A stretch of 64,000 bases of DNA from Streptomyces sp. NBC_00576. Lineage in GTDB: Bacteria > Actinomycetota > Actinomycetes > Streptomycetales > Streptomycetaceae. The DNA lies in the NCBI RefSeq assembly GCF_036345175.1, contig NZ_CP107780.1:5890001-5954000 (forward strand), written 5' to 3'. A program made the position numbers and the translations under genes. The notes beneath the pieces were generated by a model. That model was not told the origin of the DNA. It saw nothing but the letters and a program-made list of their open reading frames with translations, and did not search any database. Of this stretch, positions 8,215 through 16,237 are shown piece after piece; position 1 is the stretch's first letter; the number at the start of each line of letters is the position of its first letter.

Positions 8215-9198
8215 TCAGCGGTCCTGGTCCAGGATCCCCGACTGCGCGATCAGGAACCCGAGCTGGGCGCGGCTGCCGCTGCCCAGGGAGGTGGCCAGCT
8301 TGGCGATGTGGGCGCGGCAGGTGCGTACGTTCATTCCGAGGCGGCGTGCGATGGCCTCGTCGACGTGGCCCTCGATGAGGAGCTTGGCGATGGAGTGCTG
8401 GACGGGGGTGATGCCGTTGGGGTCGACATCGTTCGGGACGTTCTCAGTCAAGGGGACCGCGCGCTGCCAGAGCTGCTCGAAGACCTTGCTGAGGTACATG
8501 ACGAGTCCGGGGTGTCGGAGTTCGAGAGCGACACGCCGGTCGTCACTCGCGGGGATGAAGGCAACTGTCCGGTCGAAGATGATCAGGCGTTCGATGAGCT
8601 CTTCCAGCGTACGGACCTGGATCTTGCCGTCGGATATGTGCTCGATGTAGGCCAGTGTGCTCTGGCTGTGCCGGGCGGTGTGCTGATAAAGGGTGCGCAT
8701 CCTGACCCCGCGGTCGGTGAGTGGCCTGTCGCGCTCCAGGGCCTGCATCAGGGTGTCGGCGTGCCGGCCACCGCCGGGCTGGATGGTGAGCATCTCGGTA
8801 TGGCACTCGGCGTTGGCATAGTCCAGCGCCGTGTTGATCCGGTCGAAGCCTTCCAGCACGGTGATGGCGTGGATACTCGCCTGGCTCTGGGTACTGATCG
8901 CGATAAACGGGTCGAAGGCATCGGTCAGCTCGACCGTATGGCGCCGGGTCTCCTGGATCTCGCGCTCCAGTGGATGCAGTCGCTGCGCGAGGGCGACAGC
9001 CGGCGGAACCGGACGCAGCCAGTTCGCGTCATCCGGATCAGGATGGAGCAGCGCGAACTCAAGCAGGCACGGAGCTGGTTCCACCTCTCCGCGGGTGATT
9101 TTTCCTGAGCGCAGAGCGCTGGCGTAGATCCGCGTCCCTTCGTCGCACAACTCAGTGACAGCGTGGGAATGTGCCGGTTTGGTGTCTTTAGTTGTCAT
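8215..9198 (-). CDS. LuxR-type regulator C, divergent from the repeat-peptide gene
   Basis: 327 residues, ATG 9198 with GGTGGAG just upstream. It shares the sensory region of regulators A and B (CLLEFALLHPDPDDANWLRP; MLTIQPGG; ERLIIFDRTVAFIPAS; ELRHPGLVMYLSKVFEQLW) and ends in a LuxR-type helix-turn-helix (HSIAKLLIEGHVDEAIARRL then GMNVRTCRAHIAKLATSLGS). It is transcribed away from the secreted DSGWDS-repeat precursor; the 131-base gap must hold both promoters. That arrangement suggests the regulator responds to, or controls, the precursor. The ligand is unknown. Confidence 0.85.
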   Translation of the reverse strand: MTTKDTKPAHSHAVTELCDEGTRIYASALRSGKITRGEVEPAPCLLEFALLHPDPDDANWLRPVPPAVALAQRLHPLEREIQETRRHTVELTDAFDPFIAISTQSQASIHAITVLEGFDRINTALDYANAECHTEMLTIQPGGGRHADTLMQALERDRPLTDRGVRMRTLYQHTARHSQSTLAYIEHISDGKIQVRTLEELIERLIIFDRTVAFIPASDDRRVALELRHPGLVMYLSKVFEQLWQRAVPLTENVPNDVDPNGITPVQHSIAKLLIEGHVDEAIARRLGMNVRTCRAHIAKLATSLGSGSRAQLGFLIAQSGILDQDR

Positions 9199-9329
9199 TT
9201 CTCCACCCCCCAGGGTCCTGAACGTGCAGGAACATGATGCATCGCTCCTGTGGCATTGACGTGCCTGAATAAGCCATCGTCTTGTTGCGACGGGGGAGAA
9301 GATTCGATCGAGTTAGGACGAAGCCGACT

Positions 9330-9575
9330 ATGCGCGTGAGATTGCTTGGTTCAGTACTTGCCACCGTCTTCTCCGTCGCAGTGGCTGTCGGTGCTCTTGG
9401 AGGTTCAGGGCTGGCCGATCCGGCGGTCCCTCCGCCTGACAGCGGCTGGGACTCCGTACAGGCCACGGATCCGGTGTTTCCGGCAGACAGTGGCTGGGAC
9501 TCCGTACAGGCCGCGAGTTCGGTGTTTCCGGCAGACAGTGGCTGGGACTCGACTCCGGTGGAAGCGGACGTATGA
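9330..9575 (+). CDS. Secreted DSGWDS-repeat peptide precursor
   Basis: 81 residues from ATG 9330, chosen because it yields a clean Sec signal peptide (MRVRLLGSVLATVFSVAVAV, likely cleavage near GGSGLA). The mature part of about 52 residues contains DSGWDS three times with an exact 16-residue period, joined by VQA...VFPA linkers. Such a precursor, secreted and made of short repeats next to a family of one-component regulators, looks like a peptide-pheromone or other multi-copy peptide precursor. The stop overlaps the next start (ATGA), coupling it to a Rieske-like protein. No published family comes to mind; the role is inferred from layout. Confidence 0.7.
   Translation: MRVRLLGSVLATVFSVAVAVGALGGSGLADPAVPPPDSGWDSVQATDPVFPADSGWDSVQAASSVFPADSGWDSTPVEADV
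9438..9575 (+). repeat. Three tandem 48-nt units encoding DSGWDS
   Basis: Units begin at 9438, 9486 and 9534. The first two are full 48-nt (16-codon) units, the third ends with the gene. Nucleotide identity between units is high over the DSGWDS and VFPA parts, so duplication is fairly recent or under selection. Confidence 0.9.
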
Positions 9576-9925
9576 CCACCCCTCCGGACGATCGCTCTTT
9601 CCGTCGAGAAATGGCGTCAGCCTACCGCTCCGGCTGGCACTTCATCGACCTGGTCACCGCCGTCCCCCACAGCGGTGACTCGCTGATGGTGACCGTGTTC
9701 GGAGAGCCGGTCGTCGTGACGCGGGACGACGAAGAGGACGTGAGGGCATACCGGTGTCTGCGGCGGCCTCGGGGGGCGCCGCAGCCCGTACGGTGTGCGA
9801 TTCGGTACGGAATGATCTTTGTGAACCTGGATCAGCGCGATCACCGGCTGGACCACCCCGACATCCCGGATATCCCCGATATCCAGGACGTACAGACCAT
9901 CTCAGCCACCCCCCGCAGTGCCTGA
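9572..9925 (+). CDS. Rieske-like small protein lacking cluster ligands
   Basis: 117 residues, ATG overlapping the precursor stop. The N-terminal half matches the start of Rieske oxygenase domains (SGWHFIDLVTAVPHSGDSL, then GEPVVVTRDDEEDVRAYRC and YGMIFVNLDQRD), but the CxH and CxxH pairs that bind the [2Fe-2S] cluster are replaced (CLRRPRG and RCAIRYG) and the domain is shortened. The C-terminus has a DIPDIPDIQD low-complexity tail. It is therefore unlikely to carry a Rieske cluster and may be a repurposed scaffold or binding protein acting with the repeat peptide. Fold assignment is moderate; function unknown. Confidence 0.6.
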   Translation: MTTPPDDRSFRREMASAYRSGWHFIDLVTAVPHSGDSLMVTVFGEPVVVTRDDEEDVRAYRCLRRPRGAPQPVRCAIRYGMIFVNLDQRDHRLDHPDIPDIPDIQDVQTISATPRSA

Positions 9926-9971
9926 CGCGATTCCCCCGTCGCAGTAGATCGCTCAGGTGCTTCCCCCCAGT

Positions 9972-10008
9972 AGCGGCGTCACCGTGACCTGAACACGGTG
10001 ACGCCGCT
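9972..10008 (+). terminator. Perfect hairpin after the Rieske-like gene
   Basis: A 15-bp perfect stem (AGCGGCGTCACCGTG at 9972-9986 with its complement at 9994-10008) and a 7-base loop, followed by a weak T-rich run. It separates the peptide operon from clpB. Confidence 0.8.
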
Positions 10009-10168
10009 GCTATTTCTGGTGAAATATCGGGGTTTGGGTGCCACTCGGCACGGGTAATGCACCCATCTCCTTGGCTGAAAGTAGCCGTTCCCCGTTGCTG
10101 TTTCCGCCGTCCATCCGTCATCCAGGATGGGCGGTTTTCCGTCTGTCCGGCCGTACCCCCACTCGCAC

Positions 10169-10189
10169 CTTGAGTGGAATAGACTCAAC
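10169..10189. promoter_or_regulatory. HAIR element (HspR operator) upstream of clpB
   Basis: CTTGAGT-N7-ACTCAAC matches the HAIR consensus CTTGAGT-N7-ACTCAAG at 13 of 14 positions, 51 bases before the clpB start. HspR is the Streptomyces heat-shock repressor known to control dnaK and clpB operons through this element. Confidence 0.88.
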
Positions 10190-10239
10190 TTTGTGTACGT
10201 TGGCTGTGTCAGTCACGAAGTGGAAGGGAGACAGCGACC

Positions 10240-12837
10240 GTGGACGCCGAGCTGACCAACAGGAGCCGGGACGCGATCAACGCGGCCACCAGCAGGGCCG
10301 TGTCCGGGGGGCACCCGGACCTGACACCCGCGCACCTGCTGCTGGCGCTGCTCGCCGGTGAGGACAACGAGAACATCACCGACCTGCTGGCCGCGGCCGA
10401 CGCCGACCAGGCGGCCGTACGCGCGGGCGCCGAGCGCGTCCTCGCGAGCCTGCCCAGCGTGACCGGCTCGACCGTCGCACCCCCACAGCCCAACCGGGAA
10501 CTTCTTTCGGTCATCGCCGATGCGGCCGAACGGGCGAAGGAGCTTGGCGACGAGTACCTCTCCACCGAGCACCTCCTCATCGGCATCGCCGCGAAGGGCG
10601 GCCCCGCCGGGGACGTACTCTCCCAGCAGGGCGCCGGCGCGAAGAAGCTGCTGGACGCGTTCCAGAAGAGCAGGGGAGGGCGTCGCGTGACCACAGCCGA
10701 CCCCGAGGGCCAGTACAAGGCGCTCGAGAAGTTCGGTACGGACTTCACGGCCGCCGCCCGGGAGGGCAAGCTCGACCCGGTCATCGGCCGTGACCAGGAG
10801 ATCCGCCGGGTCGTCCAGGTGCTGTCCCGCCGGACGAAGAACAACCCGGTCCTCATCGGCGAACCCGGCGTCGGCAAGACAGCCGTGGTCGAGGGCCTCG
10901 CCCAGCGCATCGTCAAGGGCGACGTACCGGAGTCCCTGAAGAACAAGCGGCTGGTGTCGTTGGATCTCGGTGCGATGGTTGCCGGGGCGAAGTACCGGGG
11001 CGAGTTCGAGGAGCGCCTGAAGACGGTCCTGGCGGAGATCAAGGACTCCGACGGCCAGATCGTCACCTTCATCGACGAACTTCACACGGTCGTCGGCGCG
11101 GGCGCCGGCGGCGACTCCGCGATGGACGCCGGCAACATGCTGAAGCCGATGCTGGCCCGCGGCGAGCTGCGGATGGTCGGCGCGACCACGCTGGACGAAT
11201 ACCGGGAGCGGATCGAGAAGGACCCCGCCCTGGAGCGCCGCTTCCAGCAGGTCCTGGTGGCGGAGCCGAGCGTCGAGGACACGATCGCGATCCTGCGCGG
11301 CCTCAAGGGCAGGTACGAGGCCCACCACAAGGTCGTCATCGCCGACAGCGCGCTGGTCGCGGCGGCGACCCTCTCCGACCGCTACATCACCTCCCGCTTC
11401 CTCCCCGACAAGGCGATCGACCTGGTCGACGAGGCGGCGTCACGCCTTCGCATGGAGATCGACTCCTCCCCCCTCGAAATCGACGAACTCCAGCGCGCCG
11501 TGGACCGGTTGAAGATGGAGGAACTCGCGCTGGACAAGGAGACCGACCCGGCCTCGCGCGAGCGCCTGGAACGGCTGCGCCGTGATCTCGCCGACAAGGA
11601 GGAGGAGTTGCGCGGTCTGACGGCCCGTTGGGAGAAGGAGAAGCAGTCCCTCAACCGGGTCGGTGAGCTGAAGGAGAAGCTCGACGAACTCCGCGGCCAG
11701 GCCGAACGCGCCCAGCGCGACGGCGACTTCGACTCCGCGTCCAAGCTCCTCTACGGCGAGATCCCCACCCTGGAAAAGGACCTGGAGGAAGCCTCGGAGG
11801 CCGAGGAGGAGGCCTCCAAGGACACCATGGTCAAGGAGGAGGTCGGCCCCGACGACATCGCGGACGTGGTCGGCGCCTGGACCGGCATCCCCGCCGGCCG
11901 TCTCCTGGAGGGCGAGACCCAGAAACTCCTGCGCATGGAGGAGGAGTTGGGCCGCCGCCTGATCGGCCAGTCGGAGGCGGTCCAGGCGGTCTCGGACGCC
12001 GTACGGCGGACACGCGCGGGCATCGCGGACCCGGACCGCCCGACCGGCTCCTTCCTCTTCCTCGGTCCGACAGGCGTCGGCAAGACGGAACTGGCGAAGG
12101 CACTGGCCGACTTCCTCTTCGACGACGAGCGGGCGATGGTCCGCATCGACATGTCGGAGTACGGCGAGAAGCACACCGTCGCCCGCCTCGTCGGCGCCCC
12201 GCCCGGGTACGTCGGCTACGAGGAGGGCGGCCAGCTGACGGAGGCGGTGCGGCGCCGCCCCTACAGCGTGGTGCTCCTGGACGAGGTCGAGAAGGCCCAC
12301 CCGGAGGTCTTCGACGTCCTCCTCCAGGTCCTCGACGACGGCCGCCTCACGGACGGCCAGGGCCGGACCATCGACTTCCGCAACGCGATCCTCGTCCTGA
12401 CGTCGAACCTGGGCAGTCAGTTCCTGGTCGAGCCGCTGACGTCGGCGGAGGAGAAGAAGCAGCAGGTGCTTGAGGTGGTCCGGAGCTCCTTCAAGCCGGA
12501 GTTCCTGAACCGCCTGGACGACATGGTCGTCTTCTCCGCCCTGAACAAGGAGGAGCTGGAGCGCATCGCGGGCCTCCAGATCGACCGCCTCGCCAAGCGT
12601 CTGGCCGAACGCCGTCTCACCCTGGACGTCACCCCGGCCGCCCTGGCCTGGCTCGCCGAGGAGGGAAACGACCCGGCCTACGGCGCCCGCCCGCTCCGCC
12701 GCCTCATCCAGACGGCGATCGGCGACCGCCTCGCCAAGGAGATCCTGGCGGGCGAGGTCAAGGATGGCGACACGGTACGGGTGGACGCCTTCGGGGACGG
12801 GCTGATCGTGGGGCCGACCACGGGCAAGACGCTGTAG
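10240..12837 (+). CDS. clpB: ATP-dependent chaperone ClpB
   Basis: 865 residues, GTG start with GGAAGGGA upstream. Order: Clp-N repeat domain (about 1-150), first AAA+ module with Walker A GEPGVGKTA (about 206), coiled-coil M-domain (about 410-530, rich in Glu/Lys/Leu), second AAA+ module with Walker A GPTGVGKTE (about 608) and Walker B VVLLDEVEKAH. ClpB is a cytoplasmic hexameric disaggregase that works with DnaK to rescue aggregated proteins. Full length for the family. The HAIR element upstream predicts HspR repression and heat induction. Confidence 0.97.
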   Translation: MDAELTNRSRDAINAATSRAVSGGHPDLTPAHLLLALLAGEDNENITDLLAAADADQAAVRAGAERVLASLPSVTGSTVAPPQPNRELLSVIADAAERAKELGDEYLSTEHLLIGIAAKGGPAGDVLSQQGAGAKKLLDAFQKSRGGRRVTTADPEGQYKALEKFGTDFTAAAREGKLDPVIGRDQEIRRVVQVLSRRTKNNPVLIGEPGVGKTAVVEGLAQRIVKGDVPESLKNKRLVSLDLGAMVAGAKYRGEFEERLKTVLAEIKDSDGQIVTFIDELHTVVGAGAGGDSAMDAGNMLKPMLARGELRMVGATTLDEYRERIEKDPALERRFQQVLVAEPSVEDTIAILRGLKGRYEAHHKVVIADSALVAAATLSDRYITSRFLPDKAIDLVDEAASRLRMEIDSSPLEIDELQRAVDRLKMEELALDKETDPASRERLERLRRDLADKEEELRGLTARWEKEKQSLNRVGELKEKLDELRGQAERAQRDGDFDSASKLLYGEIPTLEKDLEEASEAEEEASKDTMVKEEVGPDDIADVVGAWTGIPAGRLLEGETQKLLRMEEELGRRLIGQSEAVQAVSDAVRRTRAGIADPDRPTGSFLFLGPTGVGKTELAKALADFLFDDERAMVRIDMSEYGEKHTVARLVGAPPGYVGYEEGGQLTEAVRRRPYSVVLLDEVEKAHPEVFDVLLQVLDDGRLTDGQGRTIDFRNAILVLTSNLGSQFLVEPLTSAEEKKQQVLEVVRSSFKPEFLNRLDDMVVFSALNKEELERIAGLQIDRLAKRLAERRLTLDVTPAALAWLAEEGNDPAYGARPLRRLIQTAIGDRLAKEILAGEVKDGDTVRVDAFGDGLIVGPTTGKTL

Positions 12838-12988
12838 CCACTGGCTGCGGCACGCTGTTTTCGGACGCTCACGGTCGGCGCACGAGGGCGGCTGTTGCCG
12901 GTCGGGGGCGAAGCAAGAGAGGGTGGGGAGTGTACGTCTGGTCTCAGCGATGGCCGGACGAGCCAGACGACTGCAGGAGTGTTCACGT

Positions 12989-13516
12989 ATGACCATCGAC
13001 CCGTCCTCGATCCCTAACTTCGGGGGCCAGCCCGAGCCGCAGCAGGGACCGACAGGCCCCGTCGTCCCGGATCAGGACCTTGTGAAGCAGCTCCTCGAAC
13101 AGATGGAGCTGAAGTACGTCCTTGACGACGAGGGTGACCTCGCGGCGCCGTGGGAGCAGTTCCGTACGTACTTCATGTTCCGTGGTGAGGGTGACCAGCA
13201 GGTCTTCTCGGTTCGGACCTTCTACGACCGGCCGCACCAGATCGAGGTGAAGCCCGCGCTTCTGGAGTCGATCGACGACTGGAACCGGCGGACCCTGTGG
13301 CCCAAGGTCTACAGCCACACGCACGACGACGGCACCGTGCGCCTGATCGGCGAGGCGCAGATGCTGATCGGGACCGGCGTCAGCCTGGAGCACTTCGTGT
13401 CGTCGACGGTGAGCTGGGTGCGGGCCGCGATCGAGTTCGACAAGTGGCTCGTCGAGCAGCTCGGCCTCGAAGAGGAGATCGACGAGGCGGAGAAGCCCGA
13501 GGACGACGAGGCGTAG
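12989..13516 (+). CDS. YbjN-domain protein
   Basis: 175 residues from ATG 12989, with AGGAG 10 bases before. An open frame extends upstream but without family text. The core (about 30-160; LLEQMELKYVLDDEGDL, then QVFSVRTFYDRP and TLWPKVYSHTHDDGTVRL) matches YbjN-type proteins, bacterial proteins of a fold resembling type III secretion chaperones and without known enzymatic activity. The acidic C-terminus is typical of the actinobacterial members. Monocistronic between clpB and a shared terminator. Confidence 0.82.
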   Translation: MTIDPSSIPNFGGQPEPQQGPTGPVVPDQDLVKQLLEQMELKYVLDDEGDLAAPWEQFRTYFMFRGEGDQQVFSVRTFYDRPHQIEVKPALLESIDDWNRRTLWPKVYSHTHDDGTVRLIGEAQMLIGTGVSLEHFVSSTVSWVRAAIEFDKWLVEQLGLEEEIDEAEKPEDDEA

Positions 13517-13543
13517 TCCCCGTAGTTCTGCCTGTACGCGGAG

Positions 13544-13568
13544 GAGCCCGGCCACGGAGGCCGGGCTC
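13544..13568. terminator. Bidirectional hairpin between convergent genes
   Basis: A perfect 10-bp stem GAGCCCGGCC / GGCCGGGCTC with a 5-base loop, placed between the YbjN-like gene (+) and the aminotransferase gene (-). Confidence 0.75.
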
Positions 13569-13583
13569 TCGCCGTTTCCGGGA

Positions 13584-14786
13584 TCACCCCAGCCGCTTCA
13601 GGCGCCCTACGGCCTCCTCCAGCACCGACGTCCGCTTGCAGAAGGCGAAGCGGACGAAGGGTGCGCCCTCTTCCCGGTGGTCGTAGAAGACCGCGTTCGG
13701 GATGGCGACCACGCCGGCCCGTTCCGGCAGGGCGCGGCAGAAGGCGAAGCCGTCGCCGCCTTCGGACAGCACAGCGCCGAGGGGGCGGATGTCGGTGGTG
13801 ATGAAGTAGGTGCCCGAGGGGCTGAAGACCTCGAAGCCCGCCGCCTTCAGGCCCGCCGACAGCAGGTCCCTCTTGGCCCGCATGTCCTCACGGAACGCCT
13901 CGAAATACGTGTCCGGGAGGGCCAGTGCCTCCGCGACGGCGTACTGGAAGGGCCCGGACGCCACATACGTCAGGAACTGCTTCGCCGAGCGCACCGCCGT
14001 GACCAGCTCCGGCGTCGATGTGACCCAGCCCACTTTCCATCCGGTGAACGAAAACGTCTTCCCGGCGCTCCCGATAGAGACCGTCCGTTCGCGCATCCCC
14101 GGGAAGGTGGCCAGCGGCAGATGTCCGGCGTCGTCGAAGACCAGGTGCTCGTACACCTCGTCGGTCACCACCAGCAGGTCGCGTTCCACGGCGAGCTGCG
14201 CGATCGCGGTCAGCTCCTCGCGGGTCAGGACCGTGCCCGTCGGGTTGTGCGGGGTGTTGATCAGGAGCAGGCGGGTTCGGGGTGTCACCGCCGCCCGCAG
14301 CTCGTCCAGGTCGAGGCGGAACGCGCCCTCGTGGGGGCGCAGCGTGACCGGTACGCGTGTGCCGCCCGCCATCGCGATGCACGCCGCGTAGGAGTCGTAG
14401 TAGGGCTCCAGGGCGACCACCTCGTCACCGGGCTCCACCAGGGCCAGCAGGGCCGCCGCGATGGCCTCCGTCGCGCCCGCCGTCACCAGCACCTCGCGGT
14501 CGGGGTCGTACGACAGCCCGTACCGGCGCTCCTGGTGCGCCGTGATCGCCGTACGCAGCTCGGGGACGCCCGGACCAGGCGGGTACTGGTTGCCGCGGCC
14601 GTCGCGCAGCGCCCGTACGGCCGCCTCGCGGATCTCCTCGGGGCCGTCGGTGTCCGGGAAACCCTGGCCGAGGTTGATCGAGCCGGTGGCGACGGCGAGC
14701 GCCGACATCTCGGCGAAGATCGTCGTCCCGAACTCGGCGAGCCGGCGGTTGAGGAGGGGGCGTTCGCTGCTGGTCATGGTCGTCAT
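13584..14786 (-). CDS. PLP-dependent class I/II aminotransferase
   Basis: 400 residues. Fold type I features: INLGQGFPDTDGP near 35, INTPHNPTGTVL near 177, TDEVYEHLVFD near 208, and the PLP lysine in SIGSAGKTFSFTGWKVGW (about 242). The sequence is closest in character to the methionine/kynurenine aminotransferase and N-succinyl-diaminopimelate aminotransferase group, which I cannot separate by eye. Cytoplasmic. Two in-frame ATGs four codons apart (MTTMTSSER) leave the exact start open. Confidence 0.85.
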   Translation of the reverse strand: MTTMTSSERPLLNRRLAEFGTTIFAEMSALAVATGSINLGQGFPDTDGPEEIREAAVRALRDGRGNQYPPGPGVPELRTAITAHQERRYGLSYDPDREVLVTAGATEAIAAALLALVEPGDEVVALEPYYDSYAACIAMAGGTRVPVTLRPHEGAFRLDLDELRAAVTPRTRLLLINTPHNPTGTVLTREELTAIAQLAVERDLLVVTDEVYEHLVFDDAGHLPLATFPGMRERTVSIGSAGKTFSFTGWKVGWVTSTPELVTAVRSAKQFLTYVASGPFQYAVAEALALPDTYFEAFREDMRAKRDLLSAGLKAAGFEVFSPSGTYFITTDIRPLGAVLSEGGDGFAFCRALPERAGVVAIPNAVFYDHREEGAPFVRFAFCKRTSVLEEAVGRLKRLG

Positions 14787-14915
14787 CCTGCGCCGAAGCT
14801 CTGGACTTCCTCAACTCTGCTTTGGCAGGTGAGACACGCGGGCATCCCCTCGTCACGCAAGACGGCGAGGCGCCCACGGGGGGCCGCCTCGGGGGAACGA
14901 AAGGAGGGTGACGTC

Positions 14916-15200
14916 ATGGCCTTCGCCATCATCGCCCTTGTCATCCTGGCAGGCATGTTCATCGCCGTGACCGCGACGGCCCGGGCCGCACGGAGGCCCT
15001 CGCTGAGGAGCCGGGGAAGCAGCAGCAGGAACAGGACCAGGGACAGCTGGTGGGCCGGCGGCGCGGCGGGCTCCAGCAGCACCGGCGACTCGGGGAGCAG
15101 CGCGTCGTGCGGTTCGAGTTCTTCCTGCGGAGGGGGCTCGTCGTGCGGCGGCGGGTCCTCCTGCGGGGGAGGCGGGGGCGGATGCGGCGGAGGCAGCTGA
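14916..15200 (+). CDS. Small membrane protein with Ser/Gly/Cys-rich tail
   Basis: 94 residues from ATG 14916 with AAGGAGG 9 bases before. Residues 1-22 form one hydrophobic helix (MAFAIIALVILAGMFIAVTA), followed by a basic segment and a tail almost wholly of Ser, Gly and Cys (CGGGSSCGGG units). A single-helix anchor with a flexible Cys-rich tail suggests an envelope-located protein. In Streptomyces such genes often lie beside DUF2617 and spermidine-synthase-like genes, as here. Function unknown. Confidence 0.7.
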   Translation: MAFAIIALVILAGMFIAVTATARAARRPSLRSRGSSSRNRTRDSWWAGGAAGSSSTGDSGSSASCGSSSSCGGGSSCGGGSSCGGGGGGCGGGS

Positions 15201-15250
15201 CACGGGGCAGCTGAGCTCCAATAGGGGGAACCGCATCCGGACAACGGGGG

Positions 15251-15300
15251 GAGCGCCCGCCGGGACGACGCGTACATCCACGTCGTCCCGGCGGGCGCTC
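15251..15300 (+). terminator. Perfect 20-bp stem hairpin
   Basis: Positions 15251-15270 and 15281-15300 are exact reverse complements around a 10-base loop, an exceptionally strong hairpin 50 bases past the small membrane-protein gene. It most likely terminates that transcript. Confidence 0.82.
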
Positions 15301-15608
15301 GTACGACCCGCTTGTGGGCGTTCTTCGCACGCTCGGGCGTACGCCGGGGTTGAACAGTTGAGCTGTGAAGCCCTCTGAGGGATGGAAACCCCACGAAGTT
15401 GGGTAAAAACACTGTGACGGCGCCACTGTTCATGATTCCCTCTAAATCACTAACACAGCCCCTCGGACGTCCCCTGTCCCCGGACGTTCCTCGACTGGGC
15501 TGATCTCCCGGCGTCGACCCGTGTCGACCGGAGCGCGCCGGACCCACACCTTGCTCAGCCACACCTTGCTCATTCACACCTCCCTTTGCGTGCTTGCGGA
15601 GCCGATCC
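15301..15608. other. Gene-poor interval before the DUF2617 gene
   Basis: About 300 bases with no convincing gene on either strand. An AT-richer stretch at 15380-15460 could hold a promoter for the DUF2617 gene. On the minus strand ATG 15433 with GAGGG upstream opens a short frame, but it runs into the 20-bp hairpin and lacks recognisable coding character. Confidence 0.5.
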
Positions 15609-16178
15609 ATGCTCACGACCCTCAACACCGCCTACACCGACACGCGCGCGGCCGACCTCGCCTGGGCCCTGGGCCGGGAGCCGCTGCCCGCCCTCGCCAC
15701 CCTCGACCTCGAACTCGCGGACGCAAAACTCCAGTTGAGACTCCTCGGCGCCTCCCACCAGGTGCTCCTGGAGGAGCGACAGAGCAGTTGTTCGGAGACG
15801 GTCGCGTGTATCCCGGGTTCCAGCACCCCCCTCCCGCTCGGCGTGGCCAAACGGGTCGGGAACTGGGAGTACGAGTTCGCGGCGAGAGTCGAGGTCCTGT
15901 CGCCGGAGTCGTTCGCGGGACGCGCCCAGGAACTGCTGGCCCTGGTAGCCGACCATCCGAACGGCCTGGCGGGTGTCTTCCCCGGCAGTCCGCACGCCTT
16001 CACCGCGATGCTGGCCCAGCGGCACGAGGGGCAGGTGCACTGGCGGACCTGGCACGCCTATCCGCAGGACGGGCAGCTGGTCGCGACCAGGACGCGGGTG
16101 GGGGTACGGGTGGCGGCGGCTTCTCCGAGGGGCCGGGGCGGAGCCCGGGCGGCGGCCACACCGAGATTCTCAGCGTAA
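15609..16178 (+). CDS. DUF2617 family protein
   Basis: 189 residues from ATG 15609 (MLTTLNTAYTDTRAADLAW), the start usual in this actinobacterial family. Recognisable blocks are LELADAKLQLRLLGASHQV near 35 and a tail of LVADHPNGLAGVFPGSPHAF, HWRTWHAYPQ and a T-R-T-R-V motif. Function is not established. It lies just before the spermidine-synthase-like gene, a common pairing in Streptomyces. Confidence 0.8.
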   Translation: MLTTLNTAYTDTRAADLAWALGREPLPALATLDLELADAKLQLRLLGASHQVLLEERQSSCSETVACIPGSSTPLPLGVAKRVGNWEYEFAARVEVLSPESFAGRAQELLALVADHPNGLAGVFPGSPHAFTAMLAQRHEGQVHWRTWHAYPQDGQLVATRTRVGVRVAAASPRGRGGARAAATPRFSA

Positions 16179-16237
16179 ACAGAGACCACACGTGTGGGTG
16201 ACGAAGCGTACAGAGAGTGTGACGTAGCGTTCCCAGC

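Noticed and set aside
13677..15200. 507-codon plus-strand frame opposite the aminotransferase gene
   Set aside because: Only its last 95 codons (from 14916) have a ribosome site and protein-like features; the rest is the antisense of the aminotransferase.
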